From positions 1 to 38,915 of the forward strand of contig CAJFRI010000007.1 of assembly GCA_904419385.1 (NCBI GenBank): a stretch of DNA of 38,915 nucleotides, in the 5' to 3' direction. The stretch comes from Candidatus Heteroscillospira lomanii (GTDB lineage Bacteria > Bacillota > Clostridia > Oscillospirales > Oscillospiraceae). The translations under genes and the position numbers were made by a program. Every line of letters begins with the position of its first letter. Positions within the stretch are counted from its first letter, which is position 1. The notes under the pieces were generated by a model that was given only the letters and a program-made list of their open reading frames with translations, searched no databases and was not told the DNA's origin. Of the stretch, positions 16,310 to 24,363 are shown piece by piece.

Positions 16310-18055
16310 CTAACCACCGTACCCCTTCTTCTGCCTGTATTGTTCGGCCATGGCCCGCAGATCTTTTACGGGAGAGGCCTTTGAGTGTTCGCTTTTGATG
16401 ATATCTATATAATCAGCCAGGGCTTTCGCCCGGCTGCCCTGGATGAGCTCGGGCTCGCTGACTATCTGGGTGAGGCAGCTCATCTCATCGGAGCTGAGCC
16501 GGCCGGACAGCAGCGGGAGCGACAGCTCCGCGCCGGATGCCGCCATGTCGAGCAGGGCGGAATATATGCGCGCGAGCACATCGGACGAGAACTCCTCCGG
16601 TGAGACCGGCGCCCCGGACCTGAACAGTTCCGGGTCCTGGAACAGGAGCGATATGACGCCCTGCTCGGCCCGGGCGCTGCGCACGTTGTCGAAGTGCAGC
16701 GAGTTCACGCGCGGCTGGATGCTGCGCGCGGGGCTGAGCTCCGAGCGCTCGTACTGCTTTTTCTCGCGGCTGAGCCGCGCCTTGCGCAGGCGGGCGACCT
16801 CGCTCTCCACGACCTGCGGGGAGACGAGCGCGGTCTGCGCCGCGCGCATGGAATAGACCTCGCGCTCGAGCTGGTTCGGCACCGTCGCCAGCAGGCCGGC
16901 CGCCTCTTTGAGATAGGCCACGCGGCCCTCGTCGGTCTTGATGTCGTATTTCGACTCAACGGCGCGCAGACGGTACTCGATGTGGTTCTCGCTCTGCTCG
17001 ATGAGAGCGCGGAACACCTCGGCACCGTTTTTGCGGATGAACTCGTCGGGGTCTTTCGCGCCCTCCATGCGGAGGATGCGCACCTTGATGTCGAGCTTTT
17101 CCAGTATCCCTATCGCGCGCTGCGAGGCCTTTTGGCCGGCGGCGTCGCTGTCATAGGCGAGGACGACTTCGTTCGTATAGCGCGAGATGAGGCGCGCCTG
17201 TTCGGCCGTGAGCGACGTGCCAAGCGAGGCGACGGCCGAGTCGAACCCGGCCTGATGCATCATCAGCACGTCGACATTGCCCTCGGCGAGGATGAAATAG
17301 CCGGCTTTTGACTTCTTCGCGAGGTTTATCGCAAACAGGCTGCGGCTCTTGTTGAACACCGGCGTCTCCGGGCTGTTCATGTATTTCGGCTCTCCGTCGC
17401 CGATTATCCTGCCGGAGAATCCTATGACGTTGCCCCTTATATCGATGACAGGGAACATCAGGCGGCTGCGGAAGGTATCGTAAAAGCTGCCGTCGCGCTT
17501 GCCGGCTCGCACGAGCCCCGCGTCGAACAGCTCCTGCCGGGTGTAGCCCAGGGCCGACATGGCTTTTATCAGGCTGTCCCAGCTGTCGGGCGCGTAGCCG
17601 AGGCCGAAGCGCAGGACCATCTCGCGGGACATGGCGCGGCGGTTGACATAATCTTGAGCCGGGGCTCCCTCCGGGGAGAAGAGCTGGCTGCGGAAGAAGC
17701 GGGCCGCGTCTTTGTTGAGGGCGAGCATGCGCTCGCGGCGGAGCGACTCCGCGTCGCTCTTCTCATCGGGAACGGACATGCCGCAGCGTTTGGCCAGGAA
17801 CTCGACCGCCTCGCGGAAACTGAGCCCCTCTATCTCCATTATGAAGTTGATGACTCCGCCGCCCTTGCCGCAGCCGAAGCAGTGATATATCTGCTTTTCG
17901 GGAGAGACGGAAAACGACGGGGTTTTTTCGCTGTGGAACGGGCAGAGGCCGAACAGGTTTGCTCCGCTCCTCTTGAGTTTGACATAGCCTGAGACCACGT
18001 CGGCTATATCGCACCGCTCTGTAAGCTCCCTGAGGAAGCTCTCGGGAATAGCCAG
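16310..18055 (-). CDS. dnaG: DNA primase, probable CTG start
   Basis: The protein has the zinc-binding CHC2 domain ([11 protein letters not shown] ... CFGCGKGG), the primase core and TOPRIM motifs ([25 protein letters not shown]), and a C-terminal helicase-binding region. It makes RNA primers for replication. The ORF-track start (GTG 17998) would delete the conserved N-terminus. In frame upstream lie residues [19 protein letters not shown], a typical DnaG opening, but no ATG, GTG or TTG occurs before the TGA at 18137-18139. A CTG at 18055 with GGGAGG 8-9 bases before it gives (M)AIPESFL, so I infer a CTG start and a length of about 581 residues. It lies 16 bases after dgt. Confidence 0.95.
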   Translation of the reverse strand: MAIPESFLRELTERCDIADVVSGYVKLKRSGANLFGLCPFHSEKTPSFSVSPEKQIYHCFGCGKGGGVINFIMEIEGLSFREAVEFLAKRCGMSVPDEKSDAESLRRERMLALNKDAARFFRSQLFSPEGAPAQDYVNRRAMSREMVLRFGLGYAPDSWDSLIKAMSALGYTRQELFDAGLVRAGKRDGSFYDTFRSRLMFPVIDIRGNVIGFSGRIIGDGEPKYMNSPETPVFNKSRSLFAINLAKKSKAGYFILAEGNVDVLMMHQAGFDSAVASLGTSLTAEQARLISRYTNEVVLAYDSDAAGQKASQRAIGILEKLDIKVRILRMEGAKDPDEFIRKNGAEVFRALIEQSENHIEYRLRAVESKYDIKTDEGRVAYLKEAAGLLATVPNQLEREVYSMRAAQTALVSPQVVESEVARLRKARLSREKKQYERSELSPARSIQPRVNSLHFDNVRSARAEQGVISLLFQDPELFRSGAPVSPEEFSSDVLARIYSALLDMAASGAELSLPLLSGRLSSDEMSCLTQIVSEPELIQGSRAKALADYIDIIKSEHSKASPVKDLRAMAEQYRQKKGYGG

Positions 18056-18071
18056 TTGGATCGCCTCCCGC

Positions 18072-19076
18072 TCAATAGACCATCCACGCGGCGGGGATGA
18101 AAATCTCGCTGTATTTTCTGACGGCGTAGGTGTCGGTCATGCCGGCGACATAGTCGCACACCGCGCGGTCAAGCCCCTCGCGCTCGGCGATGAGGGCATA
18201 TTCCGGCGGGAGCTTGTCGGCGTGGTCGACATAATATTCCCAGATGCCGGATATGATATTCGAGACTTTGCTCTCTTCAGCCTTGGCCGTCGGGTTGAGG
18301 TAGACGTTTTCGTGCATAAATTTGTGAAAGACGTCGACCGCCTCGCTCATCTCCGGGGACATTTGGATTACGCCGCCGGTGCTGTTGGCGATGAGATCGG
18401 CGATGATGGAGTTTATCCTCACGCTGTGGCGCTCGCCGATGCGCTCGAGCACCGTGGGCGGCAGATCGTCCTGGGTGAGGATGCCGGCGCGGATGGCGTC
18501 GTCGACATCGTGGTTTATGTAGGCGATCTTGTCGGCCAGGCGCACGGAGATGGCCTCGAGCGTGTCGTTCGGGGCGCCGTGCGTATGGTGGAGGATGCCC
18601 ATGCGGGTCTCATAGCAGAGGTTGAGTCCGCGGCCCTCTTTCTCAATGAGATCGACGACGCGCAGGCTCTGCTCGTAGTGGTGGAAGCCGGGCGGGTATA
18701 TCTCGCGGATGGCGCGCTCGCCCGCGTGTCCGAACGGGGTGTGCCCCAGGTCATGGCCCAGCGCGATGGCCTCGGTGAGGTCTTCGTTGAGCTGGAGGGC
18801 GCGCGCGATGGTGCGCGCTATGCGCGAGACCTCGAGCGTGTGCGTGAGGCGTGTGCGGTAATGGTCGCCCTCCGGCTGGAGAAAGACCTGCGTCTTATGC
18901 TTGAGCCGTCGAAAGGCCTTGCAGTGCGTGATCCGGTCGACGTCGCGCTGGAAGCATGTCCTTATCTCACATTCGTCGTCGGGGTGTTCACGTCCCCGGC
19001 TGTTCACGGCGAGGGTCCCATACGGGCCGACCATGAGCTTTTCAAGCCCTTCACGCGTCTCTCTCGGGCAGGGCAT
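18072..19076 (-). CDS. dgt: dGTP triphosphohydrolase-like HD protein
   Basis: The 334-residue protein has the HD-domain metal ligands in RLTHTLEVSRIARTIA and ALGHDLGHTPFGHAGE (about residues 78-118), then HHYEQSLRV and a later DKIAYINHDVDDAI, all as in the deoxyguanosinetriphosphate triphosphohydrolase-like family. These enzymes cleave dNTPs to nucleosides and triphosphate and can shape dNTP pools; the exact preference is not visible. The ATG follows GGAGGTG by 5 bases. It leads the dgt-dnaG-rpoD operon, a common clostridial order. No clear promoter is visible in its AT-rich upstream region. Confidence 0.92.
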   Translation of the reverse strand: MPCPRETREGLEKLMVGPYGTLAVNSRGREHPDDECEIRTCFQRDVDRITHCKAFRRLKHKTQVFLQPEGDHYRTRLTHTLEVSRIARTIARALQLNEDLTEAIALGHDLGHTPFGHAGERAIREIYPPGFHHYEQSLRVVDLIEKEGRGLNLCYETRMGILHHTHGAPNDTLEAISVRLADKIAYINHDVDDAIRAGILTQDDLPPTVLERIGERHSVRINSIIADLIANSTGGVIQMSPEMSEAVDVFHKFMHENVYLNPTAKAEESKVSNIISGIWEYYVDHADKLPPEYALIAEREGLDRAVCDYVAGMTDTYAVRKYSEIFIPAAWMVY

Positions 19077-19178
19077 GGCGTCACCTCCACAATTTGAGTC
19101 TCTATTATTTATATACGCGATGTGCCCCTTTTTTCCCTCTTTTTTAGCGAAAAAAATATTTTTTTATGAGACAAGACA

Positions 19179-19202
19179 GACCCCCGCCGAAAGGCGGGGG
19201 TC
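19179..19202 (-). terminator. Terminator after the penicillin-binding protein gene
   Basis: A 10-bp perfect stem (GACCCCCGCC / GGCGGGGGTC) with a GAAA (TTTC) loop; on the minus strand it is followed by the moderately T-rich TGTCTTGTCTC. Confidence 0.7.
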
Positions 19203-19228
19203 TTATTTGTGGATGTTGTCTGTTCGTG

Positions 19229-21373
19229 TCACTCTTCCGGCACGTCTATGTCGGAATCTGTGGTCGGTCCGGCGCTGACTTCAGGCGAGGGCTCGGGAGT
19301 GGGGGTGGGTTCGGGAGTGGGAGTCTCCTCAGGAGGCGTGGTCTCCTCGGGCTCCTCCTCTTCCTCCTCAAGATCGCCGAATATCGTTGTCGGCGCGCCT
19401 ATCACAGGCGTCGGGAAGGCGACGTATTCGAGATCCTCGTGTATCGGGCCCATAATGGATTTCCATATCTGGGCCGCAGGGTTGGAGCTGAAGCGCATTG
19501 GCTCCGGCATATCGTAACCTGTCCAGACTGCTGCAACATAGTATGGCGTGTAGCCCACAAAGTAGCGGTCGCAGTCGGCGCTCGTGGTACCGGTCTTGCC
19601 GGCGACAGGCATGAATCCGAGATAGGCGGCGGAGCCGGTGCCGTAGGTGACGGCGTCCTCGAGAATATCGGTCATGTTGGCAGCGGTGTTTTCCTTGAAC
19701 ACGGTGACGGTCTCGGGCTCGTTCTCAAGCACGACGTTGCCCTGCGCGTCGAGCACTCGAGTATAGGTGCGGCCGTAGGTCATGACACCCTTGTTTGCGA
19801 AGGCGGTGTAGGCCTGAGCCATATTCCTGACCGTGGTGCCCTCGGAGAGCTGGCCGAGGGCGAGCGGGGCATAGTTCAGGTCGCTCTCCACGAGCTCGAA
19901 GCCCATCTTCGTGAGATAATCCCACGAGGTCTGGAGCGAGAGCTTGTCGAGCGTCTGTGCCGCGACGGTGTTCAGCGAGGAAATAATGCCCTGGCGGATG
20001 GTTGTGATGCCGCGGTTGCCGCCGCCGGAATTGCGGGGATACCAGGTGGTGCCGCTGAGCTTGATGTCAGGCGCATCGTTGACCTGGGTATACTGCGTGA
20101 CTATGCCGACGTCGAAAGCCGGGCCGTAGACCGCCAGCGGCTTGAACGAGGATCCAGGCGGCCGCTTGGAGTCGACACGGTTGAGCTCGAAGTTTGCGGT
20201 CTTTTCGCCCGTACCGCCGGAGAGCGCGACTATCTCGCCGGTGTAGGGGTCCATGACGACAATGGCGGACTGGAACTGCTGGTCGGACGGAGCCCATGAC
20301 TGGGGCAGGTTCTCCATGTTCTCATACACGGAGTCGACCTGGTTCTGTATATCCATGTCGAGGCAGGTATATACCTGATAGCCGCCGGAGTAGAGGAGCT
20401 GGCGGGCCGCCTGCAGCGAGATGCCGCGCTGCTCGACAAGGTCGGTAAGCACATCGTTGATGACGGTCTCGACATAGTAGCTGTATATCTGCTGAGTGTA
20501 TTCTTCAGTGGTGCTGCGCACGAAGGTGAGCTCCTCGGCAACGGCCTGCTCATACTCCTCGCGGGTGATATAACCCTGGTCGTACATCTCCCAGAGGATG
20601 ATCTCCTGGCGCTCTTTGTTGGCCTCGACATCGGCATAGGGGCTATAACGCGAGGGGTTGTTCGTGATGCCTATGAGGCTCGCGCACTCGGCAAGGCTCA
20701 GCTCGCTGACGTGCTTGCCGAAATAGGTCTCAGCGGCGGCTTCGACGCCGTAGCATCCGCTGCCGAGGTAGATGACGTTGAGATACCAGAGCATGATCTC
20801 TTCTTTGGAGTAGCGCTTTTCAAGGTCGAGCGCGCGGAATATCTCGAGCAGCTTTCGCTGGACGGTGATGTCGTCGTCCTGCGTGATGTTCTTGATGAGC
20901 TGCTGGGTGATGGTGGAACCGCCGAAGTCGCTGCGCATGCCGAGGAACATGTTGCCGAAGGCACCTATGGTGCGGTACCAGTCGACGCCCTTGTGATCGT
21001 AGAAGCGCTGGTCCTCGATGGCCACGGCCGCATGCTCGAGGTACTTGGGTATCTCGTCGTAATCGACCCAGATGCGGTTGACCGTGCTGTAAAGCGTGGT
21101 GAGCTCTTTAGTCTCGCCCTCATCTTCATAGTAAAGCGTGGTGCTGAGGTCGAGCTGATAGTCCTCCATCGAGACGTTCAGGTCGGAGGAGAGGCAGGTC
21201 TTTACATACACGGCGAATATACAGGTGAAGATCATGCCTGTTGTCAGGAAGATGAGCAGGACGGTGAGGAACACCTTTAATATAGTGCGCGCGAGCCCGC
21301 CGACAGTGAACGCCATGGCGGAGGCAGCAGTTTTGGCGGCGCGCTTGGATTTTTTGCTTTTAAATAAATTCAT
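19229..21373 (-). CDS. Class A penicillin-binding protein (PBP1A-type)
   Basis: The roughly 714-residue bifunctional peptidoglycan synthase has a cytoplasmic basic N-terminus (SKKSKRAAK) and one membrane helix. A GT51 glycosyltransferase domain follows (EDQRFYDHKGVDWYRT, GGSTITQQLIKN, RYSKEEIMLWYLN), then a transpeptidase with catalytic SSFK (in PPGSSFKPL), SLN and KTGTT motifs. The C-terminus is a Pro/Glu/Thr tail (PTPEPTPTPEPS) that may lie in the wall. ATG 21373 lies 10 bases after AGGAGGG; the ORF-track start 42 bases upstream lacks a SD. A good extended -10 promoter lies 48 bases upstream and a terminator follows, so it is monocistronic. Confidence 0.95.
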   Translation of the reverse strand: MNLFKSKKSKRAAKTAASAMAFTVGGLARTILKVFLTVLLIFLTTGMIFTCIFAVYVKTCLSSDLNVSMEDYQLDLSTTLYYEDEGETKELTTLYSTVNRIWVDYDEIPKYLEHAAVAIEDQRFYDHKGVDWYRTIGAFGNMFLGMRSDFGGSTITQQLIKNITQDDDITVQRKLLEIFRALDLEKRYSKEEIMLWYLNVIYLGSGCYGVEAAAETYFGKHVSELSLAECASLIGITNNPSRYSPYADVEANKERQEIILWEMYDQGYITREEYEQAVAEELTFVRSTTEEYTQQIYSYYVETVINDVLTDLVEQRGISLQAARQLLYSGGYQVYTCLDMDIQNQVDSVYENMENLPQSWAPSDQQFQSAIVVMDPYTGEIVALSGGTGEKTANFELNRVDSKRPPGSSFKPLAVYGPAFDVGIVTQYTQVNDAPDIKLSGTTWYPRNSGGGNRGITTIRQGIISSLNTVAAQTLDKLSLQTSWDYLTKMGFELVESDLNYAPLALGQLSEGTTVRNMAQAYTAFANKGVMTYGRTYTRVLDAQGNVVLENEPETVTVFKENTAANMTDILEDAVTYGTGSAAYLGFMPVAGKTGTTSADCDRYFVGYTPYYVAAVWTGYDMPEPMRFSSNPAAQIWKSIMGPIHEDLEYVAFPTPVIGAPTTIFGDLEEEEEEPEETTPPEETPTPEPTPTPEPSPEVSAGPTTDSDIDVPEE

Positions 21374-21421
21374 ATCATAAAGGCCCTCCTGAGGAAAAAG
21401 GCTCGAAACGGCCATACGGCT

Positions 21422-21430
21422 ATTATATCA
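21422..21430 (-). promoter_or_regulatory. Extended -10 promoter of the PBP gene
   Basis: On the minus strand TGATATAAT (TGn plus consensus TATAAT) lies 48 bases before the ATG at 21373. The -35 at the proper distance is poor, as is usual for extended -10 promoters. Confidence 0.6.
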
Positions 21431-21566
21431 CAGCCTGTCAATGCAGTTTGTGAACACGGATATGTTGATTTTTGAACATTTTAGCGGGTTTTAGACCGGT
21501 TGGAGGTTTATTTTTGCTCCGACGGGGGAAAATTGAGGTAATATCTCATTGCCGGAGGTTTTTTTG

Positions 21567-21872
21567 ATGAATATAAAGCTTAGAGTGGCGGCGGCGCTCG
21601 CGGCGGTCGTGTCGGCCGTGACGGCGTCGGGCTTTGCCTTTGCCTCCGCCGGGAGCGGCAGCACCGGGCCCGAGGCGCCGGCGGAGGGGTTCGTCGTGCG
21701 CGCGGAGGGGGAGAATGTGGCCGTTTTTCCGCCGGACGGGGGCGAAGCCGTCAAAATGACGGACATTGAACTGAAAAGCCTGCCAAGTGTGGACAGAATT
21801 GCACTCGAAGACGGTATTTTTGTGGAAAACAGTGAGGAACTTGCAAAAATTTTGGAAGATCTTGGCTCGTAA
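21567..21872 (+). CDS. Small exported protein, BofC C-terminal-like
   Basis: The 101-residue protein starts with a signal or anchor helix (IKLRVAAALAAVVSAVTASGFAFA). The rest (FVVRAEGENVAVF, LPSVDRIALEDGIFVENSEELAKILEDLGS) fits the pattern of clostridial BofC C-terminal-like proteins: a short beta unit ending in LP-x-x-D-x-x-x-L-x-x-GI-x-V-x-x-x-x-EL-x-x-LLED. In Bacillus BofC restrains the SpoIVB protease during sporulation, but many such small clostridial proteins have no assigned role. ATG 21567 follows GGAGG with a 9-base gap; the TTG 21549 start is too early. The gene faces away from the PBP gene. Confidence 0.6.
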   Translation: MNIKLRVAAALAAVVSAVTASGFAFASAGSGSTGPEAPAEGFVVRAEGENVAVFPPDGGEAVKMTDIELKSLPSVDRIALEDGIFVENSEELAKILEDLGS

Positions 21873-21931
21873 AACAGCAATTTCTGTGACCTTGACATCT
21901 GCCGGGGGCAATAACTGTGCGTTTTGACTGG

Positions 21932-21960
21932 TTGATTTTTATGTGGGCATGAGTTACAAT
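21932..21960 (+). promoter_or_regulatory. Promoter of the DUF1292 gene
   Basis: TTGATT (21932-21937), a 17-base spacer and TACAAT (21955-21960), 48 bases before the ATG. Confidence 0.65.
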
Positions 21961-22008
21961 ATAGCCGAGGGAAGCGAGTTCCCCAAGTCTTAACGGGAGG
22001 CGATTCCG

Positions 22009-22293
22009 ATGGGCCAGAGCGAATTCGGCAGCGACTATATAACGGTCACTGACGAGGATGGAAACCAGCTCGAGCTGGAGCTCATCATGTCCTTCGAAGT
22101 GGATGACAGAAGCTATATGGCCTTTTTCCCTGCCGACATGAGCGAGGATGACCCCGACTATGGCTATGTCATACTGAGAGTTATCGAGGAAAACGGGGAA
22201 GAGATCTTTGCCACCGTCGACGACGACAGCGAACTGGAAGAGGCATATGAGACTTTCATGACTCTGCTGTTGGACGACGAGGAAGGTGAATAA
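22009..22293 (+). CDS. DUF1292 domain-containing protein
   Basis: The 94-residue, strongly acidic protein matches the small Firmicute DUF1292 (YrzB-like) family: ITVTDEDGNQLELELIMSFEVDDRSYMAFFPA, then YGYVILRVIEENGEEIFATVDDDSELEEAYETF. Its function is unknown. The gene usually lies near alaS-yrzL-ruvX in Firmicutes, which are not seen here. ATG 22009 has a GGGAGG SD 8 bases upstream. It is transcribed alone and is followed by the 6S RNA gene. Confidence 0.9.
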   Translation: MGQSEFGSDYITVTDEDGNQLELELIMSFEVDDRSYMAFFPADMSEDDPDYGYVILRVIEENGEEIFATVDDDSELEEAYETFMTLLLDDEEGE

Positions 22294-22324
22294 GTTCCCG
22301 CCGGACGGTTCCGGACGGAAATTT

Positions 22325-22354
22325 TTGTGAAAAACAGCCGCAAACGGCTCATAT
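22325..22354 (+). promoter_or_regulatory. Candidate promoter of the 6S RNA
   Basis: TTGTGA (22325-22330) and TCATAT (22349-22354), spacer 18. The predicted RNA start near 22361 lies just before the closing stem of the 6S fold. Confidence 0.45.
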
Positions 22355-22360
22355 CGTCCA

Positions 22361-22566
22361 TACATCCCTGCGGTGTTCGTGGATTTTTATTGACCCTTTT
22401 AAACCCACATTTTTAATACGGGACGCCGGACTCTCTAAGTGGATTGCAGGCCTCCCGGGGCGGCTTTGACCGCACCTGGAAGTTGGAAGCAGCGAAGCTT
22501 TGAGGAGGCGACCCACCTGCCAAGTCGTGCAGGTTCTAATCGGGTCACCACGGCACATGCGGGGCG
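22361..22566 (+). ncRNA. ssrS: 6S RNA
   Basis: The 3' half (GACCCACCTGC..GCAGGTTC..GGGTCACCACGGCA) matches the 6S RNA pattern. The rod-shaped fold is visible by hand. CCCTGC (22366-22371) pairs with GCGGGG (22559-22564), TCGTGG (22377-22382) with CCACGG (22548-22553), and TGACCC (22391-22396) with GGGTCA (22542-22547). In the 3' strand of the central bubble, ACCTGC/GCAGGT forms the expected small hairpin. The length of about 200 bases suits the family. 6S RNA mimics an open promoter and binds the housekeeping RNA polymerase to lower transcription in stationary phase. Two terminators follow. Confidence 0.85.
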
Positions 22567-22595
22567 GCGGGCGCTCGTCGCCCGCCTTTTCGTTT
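22566..22595 (+). terminator. First terminator after the 6S RNA
   Basis: GGCGGGCG, loop CTCGT, CGCCCGCC (8 bp perfect) followed by TTTTCGTTTG. Confidence 0.85.
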
Positions 22596-22600
22596 GTTCG

Positions 22601-22638
22601 GACGCTCTCACGATTTTTCGTGAGAGCGTCTTTTTTTT
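22601..22638 (+). terminator. Second tandem terminator
   Basis: A perfect 13-bp stem (GACGCTCTCACGA / TCGTGAGAGCGTC), a four-base TTTT loop and a run of eight T. It insulates the phage-type operon from the 6S RNA and DUF1292 transcripts. Confidence 0.92.
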
Positions 22639-22772
22639 ATGCCTATGCGCATGTTAAAGCGCTGAAAATATGCAAAGAAAACTGTCGAATATGACGAATA
22701 TGCTGCGGCTTTGTCCGGCTCGATGCAAAAAACGCGGCAGCACGGCCCTATGGTCGAGAGGTGATCTGCAAG
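22639..22772 (+). promoter_or_regulatory. Leader of the phage-type operon, no clear sigma-A promoter
   Basis: This AT-richer stretch has no TTGACA/TATAAT pair at proper spacing. It holds a tandem 9-base repeat (CGAATATGA CGAATATGC, 22686-22703) that could be a site for a phage-type activator or an alternative sigma factor. A promoter must lie here or the operon is silent, because two terminators precede it. Confidence 0.35.
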
Positions 22773-23090
22773 GTGAAAAGACGGATGAAGAAAGCCGACT
22801 TCATCTCAGAGCTGGCGGGCCTGGCCTTTGGCGGCTGCAACGACGCCGTGAAGCTCCTGTTCATCGACCCGGAGGACGGGGGCGGGGGCGTCGATGGGCT
22901 GGACCTGCGCCATGTGAGCGAGATGAAGCGCGCGGCGAACGGGGCCGTCGAGATACGGCTGGTGAACAGGCTGGAGCTCCTGAGGCTGCTGGCCGAGCAG
23001 GTGGACGGGGAGACGAGCGCTGCCGAGAGCCTGGTCTCCGCGCTCGACCGCGCGGCCGGGGCGCTGGGGGGCGGAGAGCGTGAAGATTGA
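22773..23090 (+). CDS. Putative small terminase subunit
   Basis: The 105-residue protein immediately precedes the large terminase and overlaps it by 11 bases, the standard place for TerS. It is mostly helical with KKADFISELAGLAFGGCNDAVKLLF and a C-terminal acidic tail; the first half could be a DNA-binding helical domain. TerS would recognise DNA for packaging. GTG 22773 lies 8 bases after GAGAGGTGA and is better than GTG 22761 used by the ORF track, which lies within that SD. The assignment rests mainly on position. Confidence 0.55.
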   Translation: MKRRMKKADFISELAGLAFGGCNDAVKLLFIDPEDGGGGVDGLDLRHVSEMKRAANGAVEIRLVNRLELLRLLAEQVDGETSAAESLVSALDRAAGALGGGERED

Positions 23091-24363
23091 GCGCTTCTCG
23101 CCGAAGCAGCTGAGGCTGCTGACCTGGTGGCTGCCGTCGTCGGGCGGCGGGAGGTATGACGCCGTGATATGCGACGGGGCAGTGCGCAGCGGAAAGACGA
23201 TGTGCATGGGGCTGTCGTTCGTCATGTGGGCAATGTGTTCTTTCGACGGGCGGCATTTCGGGCTCTGCGGCAAGACCATCGCCTCGATAAGGCGCAACAT
23301 GCTCGGCGAGCTGCTGCCGCTTTTGAGGGAGATGGGGTGGAGCTGCAGGGACCAGGTCTCGAGGAACGCGGTGGTCATAGAACAGGGCGGCCGGAGCAAC
23401 ACCTTTTATCTGTTCGGCGGGCGGGACGAGGGCTCCCGCGCGCTGATACAGGGCGTTACGCTCGCCGGGGTGCTGCTCGACGAGGCGGCGCTGATGCCGC
23501 GCAGCTTTGTGGAGCAGGCCGCAGCGAGATGTTCCGTCGAGGGGGCGAAGCTCTGGTTCAACTGCAATCCCGAGTCGCCCTCGCACTGGTTTTACCGCGA
23601 GTGGATACTCAAGGCGAGCGAGCGGAGGGCGCTGTATCTGCATTTCCGGATGAGCGACAACCCGACGCTGTCGAAAACGATGCTTGCGCGCTACTCGCGG
23701 ATGTACTCCGGCGCGTTCTACCGCAGGTTTGTGCTCGGCGAGTGGGTGCAGGCGGATGGGCTGGTCTACGGCTTTTTCGACGAGTCGATGGCACAGCCGG
23801 TGCCAGAGGGGAAGTTTGGGCGATATGCTGTGTCCTGCGACTACGGGACGGTGAACCCCGCGTCATTCGGCCTCTGGGCCGAGAGGGAGGGCGTGTGGTA
23901 CCGCATAGACGAGTTCTATTTCGACTCGAGGCGGGAGGGGCGGCAGATGACAGACGGCGAGTACGTCGCGGCGCTCAAAGAGCTCATCGGCGCGCGGAAA
24001 GTCGAGGCGGTGATCGTCGACCCCTCGGCGGCGAGCTTCATCGAGGCGCTCACGCGCGAGGGGCTGCCCGTCGTCAAGGCGGACAACGACGTGCTGCGCG
24101 GGATAAGGCTGACGGCGGAGCTGCTGCGCACGGGCAGGCTGGTGATATGCCGGAACTGTGCCGACGCCCTGCGCGAGATCGCGCTCTACTCCTGGGAGCC
24201 GGGCGGGACGGACAGGCCCGTAAAGGCAAACGACCACGCGATGGACGACATCCGCTATTTCGCGGCGAGCTTTGTGTGCGCAAGGCGGGACGGCTTTGCG
24301 GCGCGGAGCGTCGGCAGATCACTCTCAGACAACATGGGATGGAGGAGTTTGATGGAAAAGTGA
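23080..24363 (+). CDS. Phage terminase large subunit (PBSX-type)
   Basis: The 427-residue packaging motor has an N-terminal ATPase with Walker A CDGAVRSGKTM (about residue 30) and Walker B GVLLDEAALM (about 130), then the ATPase coupling segment FNCNPESPSHWF. The C-terminal nuclease domain has acidic motifs in SCDYGTVNP (about 250), VIVDPSA and HAMDDIRYF. The motifs place it near PBSX/SPP1-like TerL. It would pump DNA into proheads and cut it. The frame and key residues look intact, so it may be active. GTG 23080 overlaps TerS; the stop overlaps the portal start as GTGA. Confidence 0.95.
   Translation: MKIERFSPKQLRLLTWWLPSSGGGRYDAVICDGAVRSGKTMCMGLSFVMWAMCSFDGRHFGLCGKTIASIRRNMLGELLPLLREMGWSCRDQVSRNAVVIEQGGRSNTFYLFGGRDEGSRALIQGVTLAGVLLDEAALMPRSFVEQAAARCSVEGAKLWFNCNPESPSHWFYREWILKASERRALYLHFRMSDNPTLSKTMLARYSRMYSGAFYRRFVLGEWVQADGLVYGFFDESMAQPVPEGKFGRYAVSCDYGTVNPASFGLWAEREGVWYRIDEFYFDSRREGRQMTDGEYVAALKELIGARKVEAVIVDPSAASFIEALTREGLPVVKADNDVLRGIRLTAELLRTGRLVICRNCADALREIALYSWEPGGTDRPVKANDHAMDDIRYFAASFVCARRDGFAARSVGRSLSDNMGWRSLMEK

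Noticed and set aside
22390-22419. TTGACC and TAATAC pair resembling a promoter
   Set aside because: It lies inside the 5' arm of the 6S RNA, and TGACCC pairs with GGGTCA of the 3' arm, so structure explains it better.
22439-22657. Short + and minus ORFs over the 6S RNA (22439-22657, 22500-22694, 22349-22558)
   Set aside because: They cross the 6S fold and both terminators and have no SD.
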